Assembly: GCA_023427705.1 (NCBI GenBank)
Contig: JAEZAL010000364.1
Span: forward strand, 1 to 5,288
Direction of reading: 5' to 3'
Length of the DNA stretch: 5,288 bases
Source of the DNA: Bacillota bacterium
GTDB taxonomy: Bacteria; Bacillota; Clostridia; Clostridiales; Clostridiaceae
A program made the translations under genes and the position numbers. The notes under the pieces are model-generated. The model was not told the DNA's origin. It saw nothing but the letters and a program-made list of their open reading frames with translations, and did no database searches. Positions 1-5,288 of this stretch are shown piece by piece (the first letter of the stretch is position 1; every line of letters starts with the position of its first letter).

Positions 1-522
1 GAAGTTGCCGCTGAAGCTGATAAAATACAAGCAATAAAGAAAGCAGAGGCAGAAGCAGAAACAATAAAAGTAAAAGCTATCGCAGAAGCTGAGGCTAAAA
101 AAATACAAGCAGAAGCAGATGCAGCTGCTATAAGAGCAAAAGGATTAGCTGAAGCAGATGCTATTAAAGCAAAAGGAATTGCAGAAGCAGAAGCTAAAGA
201 TAGATTAGCTGAAGCTATGGCTAAATATGGAGAAGCTGCTATTGTAGAAATGATAGTAAATAAATTGCCAGATGTAATGAAGGAAGTTGCAAGTCCATTA
301 GAACAAATAGACAAGCTAACTGTTATAGACAATGGTGGAAATCAAGGTGCTTCAAAAGTTTCAAAAATAGTAACAGATGTAGCTGCTAATGGATTTGAAG
401 TTTTAAAAGATCTAACAGGTGTGGATTTATCTAAGGTTATAAATGATTTTGTAAATAAAAAAACAACTGTAATAGAACCAAAAAGTGAAATAATTGATAC
501 AGAAAATTCTACTAATGCATAA
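1..522 (+). CDS. floT: Flotillin (SPFH family), C-terminal part, 5' truncated by window edge
   Basis: This reading frame is open from base 1 and ends at the TAA at 520-522, leaving 173 residues. An ATG at 217 is internal and not the start. Residues 1 to about 76 are an Ala/Glu/Lys-rich helix that falls into 11-residue repeats (hendecads), for example IKVKAIAEAEA (22-32), IRAKGLAEADA (44-54) and IKAKGIAEAEA (55-65). This is the long coiled coil of flotillins. It is followed by the conserved flotillin C-terminal region: KYGEAAIVEMI (75-85), LPDVMKEVASPLEQIDKLTVID (about 89-110), a Gly-rich turn, and a final helix with LTGVDLSKVI (about 139-148). Family knowledge: flotillins are membrane-associated scaffolds that oligomerise and organise membrane microdomains; B. 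subtilis FloT (YuaG) is about 509 aa, so roughly a third is visible. The N-terminal membrane anchor and SPFH domain lie outside the window. The gene converges on the exporter operon. The choice of floT over a generic flotillin name is by resemblance only. Confidence 0.93.
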   Translation, partial: EVAAEADKIQAIKKAEAEAETIKVKAIAEAEAKKIQAEADAAAIRAKGLAEADAIKAKGIAEAEAKDRLAEAMAKYGEAAIVEMIVNKLPDVMKEVASPLEQIDKLTVIDNGGNQGASKVSKIVTDVAANGFEVLKDLTGVDLSKVINDFVNKKTTVIEPKSEIIDTENSTNA

Positions 523-544
523 TTTATAATGGATAATTAATGTG

Positions 545-563
545 GTAATTTGTACCAAATTAC
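545..563. repeat. Perfect 8-bp inverted repeat downstream of flotillin
   Basis: GTAATTTG (545-552) and CAAATTAC (556-563) are perfect inverted copies separated by TAC. The element sits 22 bp after the flotillin stop codon and upstream of the terminator, so it would lie in the flotillin 3' UTR. As RNA it could form a short hairpin with a 3-nt loop, perhaps acting as a 3' stability element. It has no T-run directly after it, so it is not itself an intrinsic terminator. As DNA it could be a protein-binding dyad, but no promoter is evident next to it. Confidence 0.5.
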
Positions 564-577
564 TTATAATAATATTT

Positions 578-604
578 AAAACTCCCTATAATAGGGAGTT
601 TTTT
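578..604. terminator. Intrinsic terminator, probably shared by the two convergent units
   Basis: The stem AAAACTCCCT (578-587) pairs with AGGGAGTTTT (593-602) around the loop ATAAT, and a T6 run covers 599-604. On the plus strand this is a classic Rho-independent terminator for the flotillin gene, 55 nt past its stop. Read on the minus strand, the same stem is preceded by A6 and followed by T4 and then AAATATT. It can therefore also end the exporter transcript, more weakly. Convergent genes often share such a hairpin. Confidence 0.88.
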
Positions 605-614
605 CCTTAACTTC

Positions 615-668
615 TTCATTTTTTCATTCTTTCATTTTTTTATTTTTTCATTTTTTCATTCTTTCATT
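615..668. repeat. T-rich direct repeat, 22 bp x 2 with 32-bp period
   Basis: Identical 22-bp copies lie at 615-636 and 647-668. Each is built from the unit TTCATT alternating with T-runs (TTCATTTTTTCATTC followed by TTTCATT). The 10 bp between them is almost pure T. The second copy runs through the first two bases of the stop codon of the last exporter gene (667-669). On the minus strand the tract reads as GAATGAAAAAATGA-like sequence. It is low-complexity DNA of the kind that expands and contracts by slipped-strand mispairing. No coding function is seen. Confidence 0.75.
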
Positions 669-1815
669 AACTAATATTTATTTTCTTTTCTTCTCTCATT
701 GTTTTGTATGCAGCTATTACAAAAAATGCAATTGCAAATAGTAAAATCATAAATAGATATTTATAAATTTCACTGAAGCTAGAACCCTGTTGAATTGCTA
801 GTATAGACTCCATTGCCCATCTAACTGGAGTAAAATATGATATTTTCTCTATTAATGGTGGAAGCATATCAACTGGTACAAAAGCACCTCCAAGCATTAA
901 TATTAATATATTAGCAAAATTAAATATATTAGAAGCCTCTGATCTATTTTTAGAAAAGGCACTACAACATAAAGCAAGGCTAATTGATACTAATCCAACT
1001 AAGGCTAATATAATAAATAGTTCAAAGCTAGTTAACCCAGTTTCTAATTTAAGAATTTTTGTACTTAAAACTCCTAAAGCAACTTGAATTAGTATTGAAA
1101 TATATCCAGTTAAAATATGACCTAAATAATATTCTGAAGTTTTAACTGGTGCCATAAATATTCTCATATAAATATTTGCATTCTTTTCATCGAATATTTT
1201 ATATGCTCCCATCATACCTCTTATTAGCATAAACATTATTAAGAAACCTATAAACATTTGACTTGATGAATAATCATTATGCAAGTCATTTAATCCTTGT
1301 TTTTTTATACTAATTGATGCATTATTAGTGTAATTTTCTAAAGAACTGTAATAAATCTCTTTATTACTATCACTAGCAGTTGAAATATCACTAATATTTT
1401 TCATTTCCATGTTAATTAGTTCTTTAATTAAGTTTCCTATACCATCATTTTCAACTGCAGTAACTTTAATTTTATTTATTTCTCCATTAATAATCATAGA
1501 TTCTTCAAAGTTTTCTTCTATTTCTATTGCTACAGATATAGCTTTTTCTGAAAATAAATTATCAATATCTTCTTTTTTAATTTCATTTACATTAAAACCT
1601 TGTTGTTTTTTTAATGATAATTCTATTATTTCACTAGTTTTACTGTTATCATTATCAATTATCCCTATATTAATATATCCAGAACTTGTACCAAGTATTT
1701 TTAACATAATAAAAAGTATAAATATAGGAGCTAATAGCGATATTATAAATCCAAAAGGATTTTTCAATATATCAACTCTTAAATTATTTTTAATTAATAC
1801 TAATATATTTTTCAT
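667..1815 (-). CDS. ABC-2 type exporter permease, second permease of the pair (LnrN/YfiN-like)
   Basis: This 382-residue protein is an integral membrane subunit of an ABC exporter. One membrane segment lies near the N-terminus (about 21-41, FGFIISLLAPIFILFIM). A roughly 140-residue hydrophilic domain (about 42-185) presumably faces outside. It opens with the IGIIDNDNS strand typical of this family. A C-terminal block of about five segments follows (approximately 187-205, 229-250, 264-286, 297-317, 351-370). The family motif PVRWAM (330-335) precedes the last segment, and the tail is basic and cytoplasmic (KTMREEKK). Start choice: the ATG at 1815 has AGGAGG at 1825-1830 with a 9-nt spacer. The gene overlaps the upstream permease gene by 26 nt in another frame, so the two are probably translationally coupled and form a heterodimer. 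B. subtilis LnrN has nearly the same length and the same position at the end of its operon. The exported substrate cannot be inferred. Confidence 0.92.
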   Translation of the reverse strand: MKNILVLIKNNLRVDILKNPFGFIISLLAPIFILFIMLKILGTSSGYINIGIIDNDNSKTSEIIELSLKKQQGFNVNEIKKEDIDNLFSEKAISVAIEIEENFEESMIINGEINKIKVTAVENDGIGNLIKELINMEMKNISDISTASDSNKEIYYSSLENYTNNASISIKKQGLNDLHNDYSSSQMFIGFLIMFMLIRGMMGAYKIFDEKNANIYMRIFMAPVKTSEYYLGHILTGYISILIQVALGVLSTKILKLETGLTSFELFIILALVGLVSISLALCCSAFSKNRSEASNIFNFANILILMLGGAFVPVDMLPPLIEKISYFTPVRWAMESILAIQQGSSFSEIYKYLFMILLFAIAFFVIAAYKTMREEKKINIS

Positions 1816-2953
1816 TGCTATTATCCTCCTTCCTTGACAATAGATAAATTGAAATAATTATAACTATTAATGTTACAAAGCCAAATATTAGCCAATTATA
1901 CAATGTGCTTTTATCTCCAGAATAAATATATCTAAAAATACTACTATTAAACCATCTTAATGGTGATATTTTAGTTATTAAATTAAGAAATCCATCCATC
2001 TCACCATATATTGCAATATATCCTCCTCCTATAAAAGTTAATACTGGTATAGCTACATTTTGTAATATGGTTACTGGTACTTTATCATTTTCAAAAATAA
2101 TAGGTACCACAACTCCTAAGCCATTAACCAAAATTAAGAAAGGTATCATAGCAAGTGGCATTATTAACAGGTTATCTCCATAATTAACATTAAATAATAT
2201 ATTACTTAAAATATAAGTTATAAGTGAAACTCCAAATGAAAAGATAAAATATCCTATAAAGCTTGATAGATAATACTTATTTATAGATATTCCTGAAAGT
2301 TTTATTCTATCTTTAATATTACATCTTTTATCTTCCTTTACAGAAAATAAAGGATAATTTATAAAGTAAAATAACATAAGTCCTATTTCTGCTACACCAT
2401 AATAATCTATAGAACTTGGACTATTCTCATGAGGTATATTTTTTTCCTCAATAAAATCTACATTTTCTCCACTTCTTATTATTTCTTCCCCTTTTATAGG
2501 GTTAATTTTAAATACTTCAATAACTGAATTATATCTATTAACTACTCCTTCTAATATTCCATACACTAAAGATGATTTTATATATGATTGATCATTAGAA
2601 TAAAACTCTATAGTATCATCTATTACGTGTAAGAAAATAGATCTGTTAACACTAACTTCTCTTTTCCCCTCTTCAATACTATATATTTCTTTTATATTTA
2701 CTTTTTCAATATTTTCATTTTCATTAACTGTAGTTACAAATGTATTAAACACTTCATTAATTTGATTATTTCCTTCATTGTAATAGTAGATACTTAATTC
2801 ATCTATAGCTGAACTATTATTCATCTTACTAACATAAGATGATAAGGTATTTCCAATTAGAAAAACTAGGAATAAAGGGAAAAATATCATAAACATAAGA
2901 TTTCTTCTATCTCTAAGGCAATTTAAAATTACTGCTTTAATAATTACAATCAT
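1790..2953 (-). CDS. ABC-2 type exporter permease, first permease of the pair (LnrM/YfiM-like)
   Basis: This 387-residue membrane protein has the same architecture as the next gene's product but is clearly divergent in sequence. Segment 1 is at about 18-36 (LMFMIFFPLFLVFLIGN). A hydrophilic domain of roughly 145 residues (about 37-184) follows and ends in PSSIDYYGVAE (179-189), the Asp-Tyr-Tyr motif commonly seen just before the second segment in ABC-2 drug exporters. Further segments lie at about 187-204, 229-254, 262-286, 293-315 and 353-373. The SPLRW motif (330-334) corresponds to TPVRW in the partner. The start ATG at 2953 has AGGAGG at 2961-2966 with a 7-nt spacer. That site overlaps the ATPase gene's stop codon (2965-2967), so the intergenic gap is only 11 nt. 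Two unequal permeases served by one ATPase suggest a heterodimeric export channel, as in LnrLMN. Substrate unknown. Confidence 0.92.
   Translation of the reverse strand: MIVIIKAVILNCLRDRRNLMFMIFFPLFLVFLIGNTLSSYVSKMNNSSAIDELSIYYYNEGNNQINEVFNTFVTTVNENENIEKVNIKEIYSIEEGKREVSVNRSIFLHVIDDTIEFYSNDQSYIKSSLVYGILEGVVNRYNSVIEVFKINPIKGEEIIRSGENVDFIEEKNIPHENSPSSIDYYGVAEIGLMLFYFINYPLFSVKEDKRCNIKDRIKLSGISINKYYLSSFIGYFIFSFGVSLITYILSNILFNVNYGDNLLIMPLAMIPFLILVNGLGVVVPIIFENDKVPVTILQNVAIPVLTFIGGGYIAIYGEMDGFLNLITKISPLRWFNSSIFRYIYSGDKSTLYNWLIFGFVTLIVIIISIYLLSRKEDNSNEKYISIN
1825..1830 (-). promoter_or_regulatory. Ribosome binding site of the last permease gene, inside the preceding CDS
   Basis: On the minus strand AGGAGG (within AAGGAAGGAGG) lies 9 nt upstream of the ATG at 1815. 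It falls inside the 3' coding part of the preceding permease gene, which ends at 1790. A ribosome finishing the first permease clears this site just before its stop, which favours coupled synthesis of the two subunits. Confidence 0.85.
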
Positions 2954-2964
2954 ATTTCCCCCTC

Positions 2965-3900
2965 CTAATCCCTTAACTTCTTACCTGTTAATGATAAAAA
3001 TACAGTTTCTAAGGTTACTTCTTTGAACCCTAAATTATTAATTTTTAAATCTTCTTTGGAAATTTCCTTTATTATCTTATTTAAGTTATTTACATCCTTT
3101 GAAGAAGTTATAGTAATATCATTATTATCTATTGAAATATCTAAGACTCCTTCTATATTTCTCAACCCTTCTATACTAACCTTATAAATATCCTCAACCC
3201 CTATATTGAAAATCCTTTTATCACTTACAATATCCTTTAACTCTTCTTTTGAACCTTCAACAATTATTTTACCTCTATCAATAATTGCAATTTTACTACA
3301 TAAATATTCTGCCTCTTCCATATAGTGAGTTGTATATATTATAGTTACCCCAATACTATTTAACTGCTTAACAGCCTGCATTATATTATTTCTTGATTGT
3401 GGATCTATACCAACTGTCGGTTCATCCATAATTAATATTTTAGGCTTATGAACTATAGCACACGCTATATTCAATCTTCTTAACATTCCTCCAGAAAACT
3501 CATTGGCTTTTTTCTTTTTTACATCTAATAGTCCAGTAAAATCTAAAGCATTATCTATAGCTTCTATTAACTCCTTACCCCTTAATCCATAAAGCTCGCC
3601 AAAAAACTTAACATTTTCATAGGCTGTAAACTCGTTATATACGGCTAAGTTCTGTGGAACTAATCCTAAATTCCTTTTTATACTTACTGAATTTTTTCTT
3701 ATATCCTCTCCTAGTATTTTTATTTTTCCATAACTAGGATATAACAATGAACATATTAAACTAATAAGTGTACTTTTCCCTGCACCATTAGGACCTAATA
3801 TTCCATATATCTCCCCTTCTTCTATAGATAAATTAATATTATCAACTGCTATAGTATTATCATATTTTTTTACTAAATCCTTAACCTCAATAACCTTCAT
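2965..3900 (-). CDS. ABC exporter ATP-binding protein (LnrL/YfiL-like)
   Basis: This is the cytoplasmic ATPase that powers the two permeases encoded downstream. From the ATG at 3900 it has 311 residues, the same length as B. subtilis LnrL. Motifs are complete: Walker A GPNGAGKST (36-44), Q-loop Gln83, signature FSGGM (135-139), Walker B ILIMDE (155-160) with catalytic Glu160, D-loop near 164-168 and H-loop His192. FSGGM followed by LRRLNIA is the usual variant in DrrA/CcmA-type drug-export ATPases and does not suggest lost activity. Residues from about 225 to 311 form a C-terminal accessory domain, ending with the conserved LETVFLSLTGKKLRD. Start choice: the frame stays open upstream to an ATG at 3954, but AGGAGG at 3908-3913 lies 7 nt before 3900. 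The residues encoded upstream (MARSFLYNK...) lie outside the domain, and the 3954 start would fall inside the hairpin and upstream of the -10 element. The gene is probably driven by the inducible promoter at 3931-3996. Confidence 0.96.
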   Translation of the reverse strand: MKVIEVKDLVKKYDNTIAVDNINLSIEEGEIYGILGPNGAGKSTLISLICSLLYPSYGKIKILGEDIRKNSVSIKRNLGLVPQNLAVYNEFTAYENVKFFGELYGLRGKELIEAIDNALDFTGLLDVKKKKANEFSGGMLRRLNIACAIVHKPKILIMDEPTVGIDPQSRNNIMQAVKQLNSIGVTIIYTTHYMEEAEYLCSKIAIIDRGKIIVEGSKEELKDIVSDKRIFNIGVEDIYKVSIEGLRNIEGVLDISIDNNDITITSSKDVNNLNKIIKEISKEDLKINNLGFKEVTLETVFLSLTGKKLRD

Positions 3901-3907
3901 AAATAAC

Positions 3908-3913
3908 CCTCCT
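3908..3913 (-). promoter_or_regulatory. Ribosome binding site that fixes the ATPase start
   Basis: AGGAGG on the minus strand is followed by a 7-nt spacer (GTTATTT) and the ATG at 3898-3900. This decides for the 311-residue start over the 54-nt longer open frame beginning at 3954. Confidence 0.92.
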
Positions 3914-3930
3914 AAATACTTCTTAATTTT

Positions 3931-3959
3931 ATTATATAAAAAAGACCTTGCCAATTAAT
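3931..3959 (-). promoter_or_regulatory. Putative activator-dependent promoter of the transporter genes
   Basis: A consensus -10 TATAAT lies at 3936-3931. At the proper distance upstream there is only a poor -35: ATTAAT at 3959-3954 with a 17-nt spacer. The better-looking TTGGCA at 3954-3949 is only 12 nt from the -10, too close to be used. Transcription would begin near 3924, giving a leader of about 24 nt that contains the ATPase ribosome binding site. A good -10 with a bad -35, next to dyads at about -43 and -65, is the usual pattern of a promoter that needs a bound activator. This is inference from sequence pattern. Confidence 0.55.
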
Positions 3960-3971
3960 CTAGCAAAGGTC
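3938..3971 (-). terminator. Possible weak terminator or attenuator between regulator and ATPase genes
   Basis: On the minus strand GACCTT-T-GC (3971-3963) can pair with GCAAGGTC (3951-3944), giving 8 bp with one bulged T and an 11-nt loop. T6 follows immediately (3943-3938). The position, 43 nt after the regulator stop codon, suits a terminator for the kinase-regulator transcript that is partly read through. The stem is short and bulged, so termination is probably incomplete. The element overlaps the second operator-like copy and the promoter region, so the pairing could also be a by-product of those sites. Confidence 0.5.
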
Positions 3972-3973
3972 AT
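3960..3973 (-). promoter_or_regulatory. Degenerate second copy of the operator-like dyad
   Basis: On the minus strand ATGACCTTTGCTAG matches the perfect dyad upstream (ATGACTTTTGTCAT) at 10 of 14 positions, with the left half-site ATGAC intact. The start-to-start distance is 23 bp, roughly two helical turns, so both would lie on about the same face of the DNA. Its centre is near -43 of the predicted start, just upstream of and abutting the -35 region, where an activator typically touches RNA polymerase. Confidence 0.45.
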
Positions 3974-3982
3974 TTTCACCCT

Positions 3983-3996
3983 ATGACAAAAGTCAT
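3983..3996 (-). promoter_or_regulatory. Operator-like dyad, probable response-regulator binding site
   Basis: ATGAC (3996-3992), TTTT, GTCAT (3987-3983) is a perfect 5-bp dyad with a 4-bp centre. It starts 18 nt after the regulator stop codon and lies about 65 bp upstream of the predicted transporter transcription start. NarL/FixJ-type regulators bind as dimers to short dyads of this size. The regulator encoded next door is the obvious candidate ligand, but that assignment is inferred from position. Confidence 0.55.
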
Positions 3997-4014
3997 GTAT
4001 TTTATTCTTATGAT

Positions 4015-4650
4015 TTATATTCCCCACTTTTTTATGTAATAAATTGCAATTTGAGTTCTATGAGTTAAATTAGTTTTTTGTAATATAGAGGTAATATAAT
4101 TCTTGACAGTTCCTTCTGAAATAAACAGTTTTTTAGATATTTCCTTATTACTTAATCCTTCAGAAATAGCCTTCATCACTTCTAGTTCTCTTTCTTTAAA
4201 TAAGTTTTTATCTATTATATTTTCTTCCCTATCAGTTTTTATATTACTCCTTAGCTTATTTAGAATTTCTTCTTGTATAACTGCTATGCCTACATTAACC
4301 ATTTTTATAGTTTCAATAATTTTATCTGGCTTAGTATTTTTTAATAAATATCCCCTAGCACCATTTTTTATTCCTTCTCTTATATATTCATCTTCATCAA
4401 AAGTAGTTAAAATTATTACCTTTGTTTCAGTCTTCTGAGATATTTCTAAAGTTGCTTTAACTCCATTTAATATTGGCATCCTGACATCTACTAAAGCTAT
4501 ATCTATTCTATTTTTCAACAAAAAGTCTACTAAATCCTTTCCATTTTCAAAAACATCTACAACTTCTATATCTTTATCGTAAGATAAAATAATTCTTAAA
4601 CTTTCTCTAATTAAAGAATCATCATCTGCAATTACTAATTTTATACTCAT
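4015..4650 (-). CDS. NarL/LuxR-family response regulator (LnrK/YfiK-like)
   Basis: This 211-residue DNA-binding protein is the output half of the two-component system. Its receiver domain (about 1-120) has the acidic pocket Asp9-Asp10-Asp11, phosphoacceptor Asp55 in LVDVRMP, switch Thr82 and invariant Lys104 (GYLLK). A linker rich in charged residues (about 125-148) leads to a LuxR-type helix-turn-helix (about 150-208) with LFKERELEVMKAISEGLSN and the recognition region ISEGTVKNYITSILQK (177-192). All residues needed for phosphorylation-dependent activity are present. The start ATG at 4650 is preceded by AGGAGG at 4655-4660, 4 nt away, which overlaps the kinase gene's stop codon. The 8-nt gap means the pair is cotranscribed. 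The likely target is the dyad region at 3960-3996 in front of the ATPase gene. LnrK of B. subtilis has a similar length and the same place in its operon. Confidence 0.95.
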   Translation of the reverse strand: MSIKLVIADDDSLIRESLRIILSYDKDIEVVDVFENGKDLVDFLLKNRIDIALVDVRMPILNGVKATLEISQKTETKVIILTTFDEDEYIREGIKNGARGYLLKNTKPDKIIETIKMVNVGIAVIQEEILNKLRSNIKTDREENIIDKNLFKERELEVMKAISEGLSNKEISKKLFISEGTVKNYITSILQKTNLTHRTQIAIYYIKKWGI

Positions 4651-4658
4651 ATTTCCTC

Positions 4659-5288
4659 CTAAGATGGAATTAAAATAATAACTCCAAACCCCTCATCATT
4701 ATTAATAATTAATTTACCATTTAAATTACTTACACTCTCTTCAATATTTCTTAACCCAATACCTTTTTTAACTTTCTTACATCCAAATCCATTATCTTTA
4801 ACTTCCAACTTTATAAACTTATTTAATATTTCTATTTTTATGTCAATGAAATTCCCATTAGAGTACTTAATTGAATTAGTAGTTAACTCTATTATAATAT
4901 TTATAAAAACTATCCATAAATTAGTATTAATTTTCTCTAAGTCACCACTATATGATACTCTTCCCTTAATTTTTGTTCCCTTAATTTTCTCGTCTAAAAT
5001 TTTTCTTACCCTGTTAATTCCAAGTTCCTCTTCAGCTGGCTTAATGTTTCTTAATGTCATTCTTATTTCTTCCATACCCTTTCTTAAGTTTTCTGTACAA
5101 TTATCTAACATAGAAAATCCTTTTTCTTTATCATTTTCTAAAACAAACTTACTTGCTTCTAACTGTAGCAATGTACCTGAAATAGTATGTCCTATTTTAT
5201 CATGAAGCCTTGCTGATATTTTATTTCTTTCTTCTAATCTTGCTGTATAAAGAATTTGTTCCTGTATATTTCTTTCATCAGCTAACTT
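4659..5288 (-). CDS. Sensor histidine kinase, HisKA_3 type, 5' truncated by window edge (LnrJ/YfiJ-like)
   Basis: The frame is open from the right window edge to the TAG at 4659-4661, giving 209 visible residues that hold the whole kinase core. The H-box reads RLEERNKISARLHDKIGH. Its phosphoacceptor His is visible residue 29 (codon 5204-5202), in the ER..I.R.LHD context of the NarX/DesK class (HisKA_3). The ATP-binding domain follows: N-box ELTTNSIKYS with Asn138, G1 box DNGFG (165-169) and G2 box GIGLRN (176-181). An in-frame TTG at 5171 is internal and lies after the catalytic His, so it cannot be the real start. The sensor and membrane segments lie outside the window. B. subtilis LnrJ has several N-terminal membrane segments and little extracellular domain, and the same may hold here, but this cannot be seen. 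The kinase should phosphorylate the downstream regulator at Asp55. Confidence 0.94.
   Translation of the reverse strand, partial: KLADERNIQEQILYTARLEERNKISARLHDKIGHTISGTLLQLEASKFVLENDKEKGFSMLDNCTENLRKGMEEIRMTLRNIKPAEEELGINRVRKILDEKIKGTKIKGRVSYSGDLEKINTNLWIVFINIIIELTTNSIKYSNGNFIDIKIEILNKFIKLEVKDNGFGCKKVKKGIGLRNIEESVSNLNGKLIINNDEGFGVIILIPS

Noticed and set aside
217..522. A separate 101-residue gene starting at the ATG at 217
   Set aside because: The same frame is open back to base 1 and encodes the continuous flotillin coiled coil, so this ATG is an internal Met.
615..668. T-rich direct repeats considered as a CRISPR array or attachment site
   Set aside because: There are only two copies, the spacing is low-complexity T, and there are no cas genes or integrase nearby.
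1409..1837. Plus-strand open frame of 142 codons
   Set aside because: It is antisense to the permease gene. Its Ile/Ser/Leu-rich composition is what AT-rich genes give on the opposite strand, and it shows no domain.
3484..3498. Non-canonical ABC signature FSGGM suspected as a degenerate ATPase
   Set aside because: The SGGM form followed by RRL is common in DrrA/CcmA-type export ATPases, and all other catalytic motifs are intact.
3901..3954. Longer ATPase start at 3954 (18 extra residues, MARSFLYNK...)
   Set aside because: There is no good ribosome binding site for it, it lies in the hairpin and upstream of the predicted -10, and AGGAGG sits 7 nt before the ATG at 3900, giving the 311-residue family length.
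4103..4438. Plus-strand open frame of 111 codons
   Set aside because: It is the antisense shadow of the response regulator gene, with no ribosome binding site or recognisable family.
4659..5171. A short kinase starting at TTG 5171
   Set aside because: The catalytic His (codon 5204-5202) lies upstream in the same open frame, so the gene simply runs off the window.
4840..5205. Plus-strand open frame of 121 codons
   Set aside because: It is the antisense shadow of the kinase gene, whose H, N and G boxes prove that the minus strand is coding.

Overview
The window comes from a very AT-rich Gram-positive genome. Strong AGGAGG ribosome binding sites, Lys/Ile/Asn-rich proteins, AT-biased codons (AAA, ATA, GAA, TTA) and U-tract terminators point to a low-GC Firmicute, most likely Clostridium sensu stricto. 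That assignment rests on composition and gene style; the species cannot be told from the sequence.

Layout. Positions 1-522 (+) hold the 3' part of a flotillin (SPFH-family membrane scaffold) gene that is open at the left edge. Positions 523-666 are a convergent intergenic region with a perfect 8-bp dyad, a terminator hairpin that could serve both strands, and a T-rich stretch containing a 22-bp direct repeat. Everything from 667 to 5288 lies on the minus strand. In transcription order (right to left) it contains a histidine kinase (C-terminal part only, open at the right edge), a NarL/LuxR-type response regulator, an ABC ATPase, and two ABC-2 type permeases.

How the genes work together. The order kinase, regulator, ATPase, permease, permease, together with the protein lengths (regulator 211 aa, ATPase 311 aa, permeases 387 and 382 aa), matches the Bacillus subtilis LnrJKLMN (YfiJKLMN) linearmycin-resistance module. 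In that module a membrane-stress or antibiotic-sensing two-component system switches on a dedicated ABC exporter. The best reading here is a self-contained sense-and-export unit for a membrane-active compound. The actual ligand is unknown.

The gap between regulator and ATPase genes (3901-4014) looks like the control point. On the minus strand it carries a perfect ATGAC-N4-GTCAT dyad, a degenerate second copy 23 bp downstream, a consensus TATAAT without a good -35, and a hairpin with a T6 run overlapping these elements. This is the layout expected for an activator-dependent promoter driving the transporter genes, with a weak terminator closing the two-component transcript. Within each half the genes are tightly packed, with gaps of 8-11 nt or a 26-nt overlap.

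I see no phage, IS, CRISPR, tRNA or rRNA features and no clearly unprecedented system. The most interesting part is the regulatory region at 3931-3996.
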